DNA of 64,000 nucleotides from CAWJLS01 sp963843755 (lineage in GTDB: Bacteria; Acidobacteriota; Thermoanaerobaculia; Multivoradales; DATKCC01). The translations under genes and the position numbers were made by a program. The notes beneath the pieces are model-generated. The model was given only the letters and a program-made list of their open reading frames with translations, was not told the origin of the DNA and did not search any database. The stretch is taken from positions 124,001-188,000 of the forward strand of contig CAWJLS010000001.1 in the NCBI GenBank assembly GCA_963843755.1, in the 5' to 3' direction. Below are positions 16,065 to 23,630 of this stretch, one piece after another; position 1 is the stretch's first letter; each line of letters opens with the position of its first letter.

Positions 16065-18554
16065 TCACCTCCGCGTCACCAGGTTGATCAGGCGTCCCGG
16101 GACGACGATAGCCCGGGCGAGCTCCACCCCTTCGAGATGGCGCTGGACCGCTTCGCTGTCGAGGGCCAGGCTTTTGATCTCGGCCTCGCCGGCGTCGGCG
16201 TCGACCTCGATCCGGTCGCGCAGCTTGCCGTCCACCTGGACGACGATCGTCACGCGGTCGCGCTCCAGCTTGGCCTCGTCCCACTCGGGCCAGGTGCTCT
16301 CCAGCAGGCTGCCCAGGTGCCCCCGCGCCTCCCAGATCTCCTCGGTGAGGTGAGGCGCCATCGGGTGCAGCAACTGGAGCAGGGTGTCGACCGTCTCCTC
16401 GCACTGGCGGCGCGAGGCGGTCTTCTCGTCCAGGGCCTTGGTCAACGCGTTGACCAGCTCCATCAGCGCCGCCACGGCGGTGTTGAACTTGAACCGGTCC
16501 AGATCCTGGGTGACCCGCTTGATGGTCTCGTGACGGATCCGCTCGAGCTCGTCGTCGGCGGGCGCGGTGGCGGGAGCGTTCTCGAGACCCTGGGAGGCGC
16601 GCCAGGCCCGGTTCAGGAACCGGTAGGCGCCGCTCACCCCGTCGTCGTTCCACTCCACCTCCTCCTCCGGCGGGCCGAGGAACAGGGTGTAGACCCGCTC
16701 CGTGTCGGCCCCCATCTCCTCGATCAAGCCGTCCGGGGAGACCGTGTTGCCCTTCGACTTCGACATCTTCTCCACCCGGCCGCTCGACGCGGCGTAGTGG
16801 GTGATCATGCCCTGGTTGAAGAGCCGGGTGAACGGCTCTTCGAACGGCACGAGCCGGAAATCCTTCAGCACCTTGCAGACGAAGCGGGCGTAGAGCAGGT
16901 GCAGGATGGCGTGCTCGATGCCGCCGATGTACTGGTCGACCGGGCACCAGGAGGCGGCCCGTTCACCGTCGAACATGTGCCGGTCGTCCTTGGGCGAGAG
17001 GTAGCGGAGGTAGTACCAGGAGCTGTCGACGAACGTGTCCATGGTGTCGGTCTCACGCCGTGCCGGCGCGCCGCACTTGGGGCAGGCGGTCCGGACGAAC
17101 TCCTCCGACCGCGCCAGGGGATTGCCCTCCCGGCCGCTGAACTCGACGTCGTAGGGCAGCTCGACCGGCAGGTCCTCCTCCGGCACCGGCACCAGGCCGC
17201 AGGCGTCGCAGTAGACCACCGGGATCGGCGTCCCCCAGTAGCGCTGGCGCGAGATCAGCCAGTCGCGTAGCCGGTAGGTGATCTTGGCCCGGCCCCAGCC
17301 TTCCTCCTCCAGCCAGTCGATGAAGGCGCGGATCGTCTCCGGCCCCTCGGTCATGCCGTCGAACCGCGGGTCGACGTCCTCGATGACGCCGCCGCCGATG
17401 ATCGGCTCCACCAAGCGATCGCCCCCGTCAGGGTCCGGGCCGGCGGCGTCGTCCGCCGCATGGTAGACCAGCCGCACGGGCAGGCCCTCCTGGCGGGCCA
17501 TCTCGAGGTCGCGGCCATCGTGGGCCGGCACCGCCATGATGGCGCCGCTGCCATACTCCGGCAGGACGTAGTTGGCCAGCCAGACGGGGATCTCCTCGCC
17601 CGTGGCCGGGTTGATCGCGACGCGTCCGGTGTCCCGTCCCTCCTTGGCGCCCGTCTCCCCTTCCCGCTGGATCCGCGGCGTGTTGCGCACGCTGTCGATC
17701 CAGGCGGCGATCTCGTCCCTCTCCGGGTGCTCGGCGATCAGCTCGGGCACCAGCGGATGCTCCGGCGCGAGCACCATGAAGGTAGCGCCGTGGAGCGTGT
17801 CCGGCCGGGTGGTGAAGACGGTCAGCTTCTTTCCGACGGCCGGGATCTCGAAGTCGATCTCCGCGCCCTCGGAGCGGCCGATCCAGTTGCGCTGCATCAC
17901 CTTGACCTTGTCCGACCAGCCGTCGAGGCGGTCGAGATCGCCGAGCAGGCGCTCGGCGTAGTCGGTGATGCGGTAGAACCACTGCTCCAGCTCCTTCTGC
18001 TCCACCGGCGTCGAGCAGCGCTCGCAGGCGCCGTCGACCACCTGCTCGTTGGCCAGCACCGTCTGGCAGCTCGGGCACCAGTTGACCGGGGCGTGACGGC
18101 GATAGGCCAGGCCCTTCTCGAGCATCTTGAGGAACAGCCACTGGTTCCAGCGGTAGTACTCCGGCGTGCAGGAGGCGAGCTCCTTCGACCAGTCGTAGAG
18201 GATGCCCCAGCGCCGGAACTGGACCTTCATCCGGGCGATGTTCTCGAGCGTCGAGTCCTTCGGGTGGACGCCGCGCTTGATCGCCGCGTTCTCCGCCGGC
18301 AGGCCGAAGGCGTCCCAGCCCATCGGGTTGAAGGCCCGGCGACCCTTCATCCGGAGGTAGCGGTAGAGCGCGTCGCCCAGAATGTAGTTGCGCCCGTGAC
18401 CGACGTGCAGGCGGTCCCCGGACGGATAGGGAAACATCATCAACATGTAGTAGGTGTCGGTGGTGCGGTCGAGGTCCATCTCCGCGACCCGCTCCCTCTC
18501 CCACCGATCCTGCCACTTGGCTTCGATGCTCTTGTGATCGTAGGTGCTTGCCAT
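16065..18554 (-). CDS. leuS: Leucyl-tRNA synthetase
   Basis: 829 aa class I synthetase that charges tRNA-Leu. The HIGH motif appears as HVGHGRNYILGD, the KMSKS loop as VEKMSKSKGNTVSPDG. The CP1 editing domain sits between (KLTVFTTRPDTLHGATFMVL, with the conserved T-rich editing loop). Two CxxC pairs (CPSCQTVLANEQ and CERC) may bind zinc. The anticodon-binding and C-terminal domains are complete. The ATG has TGAGGA upstream and begins 13 bases after nusB, so nusB-leuS-lptE form a tight cluster. A tRNA-Leu(CAG) gene lies at 25.9 kb. Confidence 0.98.
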   Translation of the reverse strand: MASTYDHKSIEAKWQDRWERERVAEMDLDRTTDTYYMLMMFPYPSGDRLHVGHGRNYILGDALYRYLRMKGRRAFNPMGWDAFGLPAENAAIKRGVHPKDSTLENIARMKVQFRRWGILYDWSKELASCTPEYYRWNQWLFLKMLEKGLAYRRHAPVNWCPSCQTVLANEQVVDGACERCSTPVEQKELEQWFYRITDYAERLLGDLDRLDGWSDKVKVMQRNWIGRSEGAEIDFEIPAVGKKLTVFTTRPDTLHGATFMVLAPEHPLVPELIAEHPERDEIAAWIDSVRNTPRIQREGETGAKEGRDTGRVAINPATGEEIPVWLANYVLPEYGSGAIMAVPAHDGRDLEMARQEGLPVRLVYHAADDAAGPDPDGGDRLVEPIIGGGVIEDVDPRFDGMTEGPETIRAFIDWLEEEGWGRAKITYRLRDWLISRQRYWGTPIPVVYCDACGLVPVPEEDLPVELPYDVEFSGREGNPLARSEEFVRTACPKCGAPARRETDTMDTFVDSSWYYLRYLSPKDDRHMFDGERAASWCPVDQYIGGIEHAILHLLYARFVCKVLKDFRLVPFEEPFTRLFNQGMITHYAASSGRVEKMSKSKGNTVSPDGLIEEMGADTERVYTLFLGPPEEEVEWNDDGVSGAYRFLNRAWRASQGLENAPATAPADDELERIRHETIKRVTQDLDRFKFNTAVAALMELVNALTKALDEKTASRRQCEETVDTLLQLLHPMAPHLTEEIWEARGHLGSLLESTWPEWDEAKLERDRVTIVVQVDGKLRDRIEVDADAGEAEIKSLALDSEAVQRHLEGVELARAIVVPGRLINLVTRR

Positions 18555-18567
18555 GGCTGAAATATCC

Positions 18568-19110
18568 TCAGGTCATCCTACCGGGGAACTGCCGGCGTTT
18601 GAGCAACCCGTCGAGCAGGCCGTTGACGAAACGGCTGGACTGGTCGGTCGAGAACCGCTTGGCGAGCTCGATCGCCTCGTCCACCACCACGAGCTTTGGA
18701 ATGTCCTCCTCGTGGAGCAGCTCGAAGACCGCCAGCCGCAGGATGTTGCGGTCGACGGCCGGCATGCGCTCGAGACGCCAGTTGTCCGCCTGGCGGGTGA
18801 TCAGGGCGTCGATCTCGTCCAGGTGGTCGAGAGTTCCCGAGACCAGGCTCCGGGCGTAGTCGAAGGCCTCGGTCACCGAGTGCTTGCGCTCCGGCCCATG
18901 GGTCGCTTCCGCGACCTCGCCGTCGGCCGCCCCGGCCGGGGCCGTCGCCTTGCGCTCCTTCTTGCGTCCGGCGGCGTCCGGCACCAGGTAGTCCGCCAGA
19001 TCGAACCGCCGGAAGATCTCCTGGGCCGACGGGGCGCCTCCCATGTCGTGCTGGTAGAGCATCTGGAGGGCCATCTCGCGGGCCATCCGCCGTTTGCCGA
19101 CGGCCTTCAC
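18568..19110 (-). CDS. nusB: Transcription antitermination factor NusB
   Basis: 180 aa from GTG 19110, preceded by GGGGAGGG; upstream open frame is antisense to ribH and not family sequence. The N-terminus KRRMAREMALQMLYQHDM and C-terminal half NWRLERMPAVDRNILRLAVF and VVVDEAIELAKRFSTDQSSR are diagnostic. NusB with NusE binds boxA RNA and supports rRNA antitermination. The protein is about 40 residues longer than E. coli NusB because of a charged, Ala/Gly-rich insertion near residues 52-85. It follows ribH, the conserved ribH-nusB pairing, with a 116-base gap in which I see no feature. Confidence 0.95.
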   Translation of the reverse strand: MKAVGKRRMAREMALQMLYQHDMGGAPSAQEIFRRFDLADYLVPDAAGRKKERKATAPAGAADGEVAEATHGPERKHSVTEAFDYARSLVSGTLDHLDEIDALITRQADNWRLERMPAVDRNILRLAVFELLHEEDIPKLVVVDEAIELAKRFSTDQSSRFVNGLLDGLLKRRQFPGRMT

Positions 19111-19226
19111 GCCGCGCCCTCCCCGGCGGCCGGAACGGGCCGCCCGGACGGTTGATTCATAGAGCCGTGCCTTCCCTGGTAGAGGGTGATCATCGAAGTG
19201 CTCGCTCGAGAAGGAGCCGGTCCGGA

Positions 19227-19712
19227 TCAGGACCGGAGTCGGGACTGGAGGTCGGTCATCTCGAGGGCTGCGAGCGCCGCGTCCCACCCCTTGTTGCCCG
19301 CCTTGCCCCCGCAACGCTCGGCCGCCTGCTCGGAGGTCTCGCAGGTGAGCAGGCCGAAGCCGACCGGAAGCCGGTGGTCGTGCGAAACGCGGGCGATCCC
19401 GGCGCTCGCCTGGCCGCAAATGTAGTCGAAGTGGGGCGTTTCGCCGCGGATCACCACGCCGAGCGCGATCAGGGCGTCGACGCCGCCCGCCGTGGCCAAC
19501 TCGTCGAGAGCCAGCGGGATCTCCCAGGCGCCCGGCACGCGCACGACGGTGATCCGGCCCCGCTCGACGCCGTGGCGTACCAGGCAGTCGATGGCGCCTT
19601 CGACCAGGCGCTCGACCAGGCGCCCGTTGAACCGGGACGCGACGATCCCGAACCGGCGATCGCCGCCATGGAAGCTCCCCCCGACCTGGTTGATCTCGAT
19701 CGTCTCGCTCAT
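19227..19712 (-). CDS. ribH: 6,7-dimethyl-8-ribityllumazine synthase
   Basis: 161 aa, typical. It condenses 5-amino-6-ribitylaminouracil with dihydroxybutanone phosphate, the penultimate riboflavin step. Motifs: RFGIVASRFNGRLVERLVEG, VRVPGAWEIPLALDELA, IALGVVIRGETPHFDYIC (with the catalytic His of T-P-H) and PVGFGLLTCETSEQAAERCG. GAGGA precedes the ATG. A TATGAT at 19751-19746 (minus strand) could be its -10 element, lying between ribH and the SDR stop. No other riboflavin genes are in view. Confidence 0.97.
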   Translation of the reverse strand: MSETIEINQVGGSFHGGDRRFGIVASRFNGRLVERLVEGAIDCLVRHGVERGRITVVRVPGAWEIPLALDELATAGGVDALIALGVVIRGETPHFDYICGQASAGIARVSHDHRLPVGFGLLTCETSEQAAERCGGKAGNKGWDAALAALEMTDLQSRLRS

Positions 19713-19762
19713 CAGATTCCTCGAACCGCCTCAAGAAGAGGCTTCATCATACCTCGTCGCCC

Positions 19763-20536
19763 TCAGAGCGCGCCGCCCGCCGGGCCGATCCGGACCTCCT
19801 CCACCAGGGCCGGTTCCTCCACCTCCAGAGCGTAGACGAGCGCCCGGGCGACCTCGGCCGCGGGCACCATCTTGCTCCGGTCCCACGCCCCCGGCAGCTC
19901 GTCCCACAGGGGGGTGTCGACCGCGCCGGGGTAGAGCGCCGAGATCGTCACACCGCTGCCGGCGAGCTCCGCCCGCAACGCCGCCACCAGCCCGGCCAGG
20001 CCCCACTTGCTGGCGCAGTAGCCGGACCAGGACGGGAAGCCGGTGGTCGCCGCCACCGAGAGCACCGGCACCAGCCGGCCGCTCCCCCGCCGCTTCATTG
20101 CCGGCAGGAAGGCGCGGACGACGTGAAAGACGCCGCTCAGGTTGGTCTCCACCATGGTCCTGAAGGCGTCCGGAGAGAGCTCTTCGACCGGCGCCAGCGT
20201 CACGCTGCCGGCCGCCGGCACCACCACCTCCGCCGCCCCCCACGCCTCCTCGACCGCCCGCGCCGCCCGGGTCACCGCCTCGGCGTCCCGCACGTCGCAC
20301 GGCAACACCGTCCCCCGGTCTCCAGAGCCGCCGCCGGTGCCATCGCCGGAAGCCTCCGCCAGCGCCTGCTCCAGGGTCTCGCGGAGCGATCGCTCGGTGC
20401 GACCGAGCAGGGCCAGCCGATGGCCGCGCCGGGCCAGTGCGACGGCGATCTCGCGCCCGATGCCGGAGCCGGCACCGGTGACCACCGCTGGACCGCGCGG
20501 CGCAAGACCGGACGCTGAGGAGGACCTGTCAGCCAT
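19763..20536 (-). CDS. Short-chain dehydrogenase/reductase
   Basis: 258 aa from ATG 20536; upstream frame runs through the tRNA-Pro gene and cannot be coding. The cofactor motif is TGAGSGIGREIA, with a basic RTERSL after strand beta-2 suggesting NADP(H). The catalytic set is Ser in LSVAATTGF and Y-C-A-S-K in GYCASKWGLAGL, and Asn in ETNLSGVFHV. Substrate cannot be inferred. It is classical SDR size and follows tRNA-Pro on the same strand. It is unlikely to be fabG because a better candidate exists at 27 kb. Confidence 0.88.
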   Translation of the reverse strand: MADRSSSASGLAPRGPAVVTGAGSGIGREIAVALARRGHRLALLGRTERSLRETLEQALAEASGDGTGGGSGDRGTVLPCDVRDAEAVTRAARAVEEAWGAAEVVVPAAGSVTLAPVEELSPDAFRTMVETNLSGVFHVVRAFLPAMKRRGSGRLVPVLSVAATTGFPSWSGYCASKWGLAGLVAALRAELAGSGVTISALYPGAVDTPLWDELPGAWDRSKMVPAAEVARALVYALEVEEPALVEEVRIGPAGGAL

Positions 20537-20599
20537 GGGGTGACGGGTGTCGCGACGAAGGGTAGGGAGGTGCCCCGCCGAGGCGGGGTGAATCGAAGA

Positions 20600-20676
20600 T
20601 GGTCGGGACGCGGGGATTTGAACCCCGGACCCCCTGAACCCCATTCAGGTACGCTACCAGACTGCGCCACGTCCCG
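20600..20676 (-). tRNA. tRNA-Pro (anticodon GGG)
   Basis: 77 bases including encoded CCA (20602-20600). Acceptor stem CGGGACG/CGTCCCG, D-arm GGCGCAGTCTGGTAGCG, anticodon stem CCTGA/TCAGG with loop ATGGGGT giving anticodon GGG, and T-arm with GGTTCAAAT. Discriminator is A, as expected for tRNA-Pro. Confidence 0.97.
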
Positions 20677-20709
20677 ACCGGAGGGGTACTGCTGGTCACC
20701 TCGACCCGG

Positions 20710-20741
20710 ACTCTATCAGTGACGGAGGCACTCTGTCAGTG
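20710..20741 (-). promoter_or_regulatory. Promoter of tRNA-Pro with embedded direct repeat
   Basis: On the minus strand CTGACA (20739-20734) and TAGAGT (20715-20710) are 18 bases apart, placing the start about 27 bases before the tRNA. A 12-base element ACTCT(A/G)TCAGTG is repeated at 20710-20721 and 20730-20741 on the plus strand and overlaps both promoter hexamers. Confidence 0.5.
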
Positions 20742-20750
20742 CCCGTGACG

Positions 20751-21158
20751 TCAAGAGGAGGGGGGTTTCCGCTCGAGGAGCGCCAGGATCTCGCGAGCCT
20801 CGTCGAGCGCCTCGCCGACACCCCGGCGCAAGAGTTGTAACCGCTCGGCGGCCTGGGTGTCAAGCTCCTCCAGCTCCGCTTCCGGGACCTCGCCCGGACC
20901 GCCCGCCGCCAGCTCCGCTTCCAGCTTCTTCTTCGCTCCGGCGATGGTGAACCCCTCGTCGTAGAGGAGCTCTTTGATCCGCCGGATCAGCTCGATCTCT
21001 TTCTCCGCGTAGACCCGCTGGCCGGATTTCGACTTGTCCGGGGAGAGGTCGGGGAACTCCGTCTCCCAGTAGCGCAGGACGTAGGGCTGGATGTCGAGGA
21101 GCTTACAGGCCTCCCCGATCTTGTAGTAGAGCTGCTTCTGGACCTTCCGCGCCGCCAT
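20751..21158 (-). CDS. MerR-family transcriptional regulator
   Basis: 135 aa. The N-terminal winged helix-turn-helix is LYYKIGEACKLLDIQPYVLR followed by YWETEFPDLSPDKSKSGQR and the wing VYAEKEIELIRRIKELLYDE. The C-terminal 60 residues form a helix rich in Glu, Leu and Arg, a likely dimerisation coiled coil. There are no metal-binding cysteines as in MerR/CueR and no ligand domain. It resembles the small MerR proteins found next to ihfA or pheT in many genomes. It starts 17 bases after the IHF/HU-like stop, probably one operon. Confidence 0.88.
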   Translation of the reverse strand: MAARKVQKQLYYKIGEACKLLDIQPYVLRYWETEFPDLSPDKSKSGQRVYAEKEIELIRRIKELLYDEGFTIAGAKKKLEAELAAGGPGEVPEAELEELDTQAAERLQLLRRGVGEALDEAREILALLERKPPSS

Positions 21159-21175
21159 CGTCTCCTACCAGGGCC

Positions 21176-21526
21176 TCAGCCGTCCTCGTTGCGCGGCTCG
21201 CGCCGCCCCTTCGCGCCCTTCTTCACGGGGCGCACCAGGCGCCGGGACGGACGGAAGCTCAACCCTTTGTGGGGCGGGATGAACATCTTCTCGCCGCTCG
21301 ACGGGTTGACCCCCATGCGCCCGGGGCGTGCCATCACCTCGAAGGTGCCGAAGTTCTTGATCTTCACCGGGCGGCCGTCGCCCAGCGTCGTCTTGACGGT
21401 GCCGAAGATCGCCTCGACGATCTCGGTCGCTTCGCTCTTGGTCAGGCCGCCGTGGCGCTGATAGACCACGTCGACCAGGTCGGCCTTGGTCAGGCCTTTT
21501 CGCTCGGAGGATCGATCACTCGACAC
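21176..21526 (-). CDS. IHF/HU-family DNA-bending protein
   Basis: 116 aa from GTG 21526 with GGAG ten bases upstream; an ATG 66 bases earlier would add a non-family extension. The family fold begins LTKADLVDVVYQRHGGLTKS, continues EIVEAIFGTVKTTLGDGRPV and KIKNFGTFEVMARPGRMG, and has NPSSGEKMFIPPHKGLSFRP in place of the usual NP.TGE....A...v.F.p arm. The tail RPVKKGAKGRREPRNEDG is a basic/acidic extension beyond the 90-residue core. Pairing with a MerR gene favours an IHF-alpha-like identity, but I cannot separate it from HU. The gap from 21527 to 21702 holds no feature I recognise. Confidence 0.88.
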   Translation of the reverse strand: MSSDRSSERKGLTKADLVDVVYQRHGGLTKSEATEIVEAIFGTVKTTLGDGRPVKIKNFGTFEVMARPGRMGVNPSSGEKMFIPPHKGLSFRPSRRLVRPVKKGAKGRREPRNEDG

Positions 21527-21702
21527 GATGATTGGGCTCCACGGACCGGGAACGACGGCCGCTCGGCTGGACCCCCCGGCGGCGCTAGACACTGAAAGTA
21601 GAGGATGAAGTATAGGTCAGGAAGTGCTGATCGCACAAGGCGACTGCCGACCGGCACCCACGCCTCACGCCGGGGGCTGCCCGCCGCCGGCCCGCGCCGT
21701 CT

Positions 21703-23079
21703 TCAGCCGCTCCGGCGGCCCCGCGGCGGCTTGCCCCGCACCACCAGGCGGATCGGCACGCCCGGAAGCTCGAGCTGCTCGCGCAGCCGGTTCTCCAGGT
21801 ACCGGCGGTAGGTGTCGCCGCGCTGGAGCGCCCGGTTGGCGAACAGCATGAAGGTGGGCGGACCGGTCGAGACCTGGGTGGCGTAGAACAGCTTCCAGGG
21901 CGTGCGTTCGATCGACGGCGGACTCCGGCGCCGGACGATCTCCTCGAGCATCCGGTTGACCTCGCCGGTCGAAAGACGGGTCTCGAAGGCGGCGAGCGCC
22001 AGGTCGACCGCCGGGAACAGCTTGTCGATCGCCCGCCCGGTCAGCGCCGACACGTTGACCCGGGGCGGCCGGGCCAGGAGCTGGTCGAGCCGTGGAAAGC
22101 TCCGGTCGAGCCTCTCCCGCCCGTCCTCGTCCAGCAGGTCCCACTTGTTGACCGCCACCACCACCGCCCGGCCGATCTCCCAGGCGGCGCCGGCGATCGC
22201 GAGATCCCCGCTGGTGATTCCGGCCGCGGCGTCGACCACGAGGACGACCACCCGGGCGCGCTCGATCTGGCGCCGGGCCATCATCACGGCGAGCTCCTCC
22301 GGCGCCTCGGAGACCTTGCTCCGGCGGCGGATGCCGGCGGTGTCGATCAGCAGGTAGCTCTTGCCCTCGTGCTCGATCAGGGTGTCGACCGGGTCGCGGG
22401 TGGTGCCGGCCAGCGGCGAGACCAGCGCCCGGCTCTCGCCGGCGATCCGGTTGAGCAGCGACGACTTGCCGACGTTGGGCCGGCCGACGATCGCCACCGG
22501 CGGCGCAGCGATCACCGACGCTTGAGGCAGCTCCGGTAGCGCCAGGAGCATCGCCTCCCGCAGGTCGATGATCCCCCGGGCGTGCTCGGCGGAGACCAGG
22601 ATCTGGCGGTCGATGCCCAGCCGGTAGAACTCGACGAACCGGTCCTGGGCTTCGTTGGTGTCCCCCTTGTTGACCACCAGGATGGTCGGTTTACCGGTGG
22701 TCCGCAGATCGTGCCAGACCGCCTCGTCCGCCGGGGTCAGGCCGTCGCGTCCGTCGACCACCAGCAGGAGGAGATCGCTCTCCGCCACCGCGAGACGCAC
22801 CTGCTCACCCAGGCCGAGAGGGTCGTCGCCCGGCACCAGGCCGCCGGTGTCGATGAGCTGGATCGATCGGGTCGACCCCGCCTCACCGGCAGGGCCAGCA
22901 GGGCCGCCGAGGACGGCGAGATCCTCCTCGTCGATCTCGACGAAGCCGGTGATGCGGTCCCGGGTCACGCCCGGGCGGTCGTGGACGATCGCCTGCCGGC
23001 GACCGACGAGCCGGTTGAACAGGGTCGACTTGCCGACGTTCGGCCGGCCGACGATCGCCACCGTCGGGGTCACTGTCAT
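21703..23079 (-). CDS. der: Ribosome-associated GTPase Der (EngA)
   Basis: 458 aa from ATG 23079. Two tandem GTPase domains are clear. G1 in each is VAIVGRPNVGKSTLFNRLVG and VAIVGRPNVGKSSLLNRIAG; G3 is DTGG and DTAG; G4 is NKGD and NKWD, the first being altered from the usual NKxD spacing only at x. The C-terminal KH-like domain starts near STGEVNRMLEEIVRRRSPPS and ends in a basic RGKPPRGRRSG. Der matures the 50S subunit. Domain 1 has a short insertion (GPAGPAGEAGST) between G2 and G3. The lipoprotein gene lies immediately upstream. Confidence 0.97.
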   Translation of the reverse strand: MTVTPTVAIVGRPNVGKSTLFNRLVGRRQAIVHDRPGVTRDRITGFVEIDEEDLAVLGGPAGPAGEAGSTRSIQLIDTGGLVPGDDPLGLGEQVRLAVAESDLLLLVVDGRDGLTPADEAVWHDLRTTGKPTILVVNKGDTNEAQDRFVEFYRLGIDRQILVSAEHARGIIDLREAMLLALPELPQASVIAAPPVAIVGRPNVGKSSLLNRIAGESRALVSPLAGTTRDPVDTLIEHEGKSYLLIDTAGIRRRSKVSEAPEELAVMMARRQIERARVVVLVVDAAAGITSGDLAIAGAAWEIGRAVVVAVNKWDLLDEDGRERLDRSFPRLDQLLARPPRVNVSALTGRAIDKLFPAVDLALAAFETRLSTGEVNRMLEEIVRRRSPPSIERTPWKLFYATQVSTGPPTFMLFANRALQRGDTYRRYLENRLREQLELPGVPIRLVVRGKPPRGRRSG

Positions 23080-23093
23080 CGCCGCGCCGACTC

Positions 23094-23624
23094 CTAGTTC
23101 TCGAAGGTCTGCTCGAGCTGGCGCCAGAACACCCGCCACCGGCCGTCTTCCTGCTTGAGCTGGTACTTGACCCGGTTGCTCTGGTCGAGCTCCTGGCGCA
23201 CGACCGAGTCGCTGCCGGCGGCCAGGACCCGGATGTCCCAGACCTCGACCGTGGTGACGTAGGCGTTGACCCTGCCCCAGATCCGCACGTCCTCCACCTG
23301 GAGGCTGTCGAGGTGCGGCGCCAGCACCTGCCCCTGCTTGGCCAGGTCGCGCACCCGCTTCCGGATCGATTCGCGCTCCTTCTGGGCGGCGTATGGTGCC
23401 AACGAGTCGGTGTCGCCCGTGCGGTAGGCCTCCGCCATCTTGGGCAGGTACTCGCGCAGGAAGGCTGCGATCTCGTCCCGTTTGGCGGCCTGCTCCTCCA
23501 CCGTCGGCTTGCAGGAGCCGAGGACGGCGAGCCCGGGCAGGCAGACGAGGAGCAGCAGCACGGGGGCGACACGGCGCCGAGAGAGGCGGTGCCGGAGCGC
23601 ACGGAAGGTGTCGGTCATGGTCAC
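23094..23624 (-). CDS. Putative lipoprotein of unknown function
   Basis: 176 aa. The N-terminus is basic, followed by a hydrophobic stretch (PVLLLLVCLPGLAVLGSC) ending in a lipobox-like L-G-S-C with Cys38. The remainder has two helices (EEQAAKRDEIAAFLREYLPK and KERESIRKRVRDLAKQG) and a C-terminal beta-rich part (VYVT-like strands: YVTTVEVWDIRV and RVKYQLKQEDGRWRVFWRQ). That architecture resembles small NTF2/SnoaL-like or ARC6-type domains, but I do not recognise the family. It lies between rnr and der, six bases after rnr and fifteen before der, so probably cotranscribed. Confidence 0.7.
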   Translation of the reverse strand: MTMTDTFRALRHRLSRRRVAPVLLLLVCLPGLAVLGSCKPTVEEQAAKRDEIAAFLREYLPKMAEAYRTGDTDSLAPYAAQKERESIRKRVRDLAKQGQVLAPHLDSLQVEDVRIWGRVNAYVTTVEVWDIRVLAAGSDSVVRQELDQSNRVKYQLKQEDGRWRVFWRQLEQTFEN

Positions 23625-23630
23625 TCGAGT

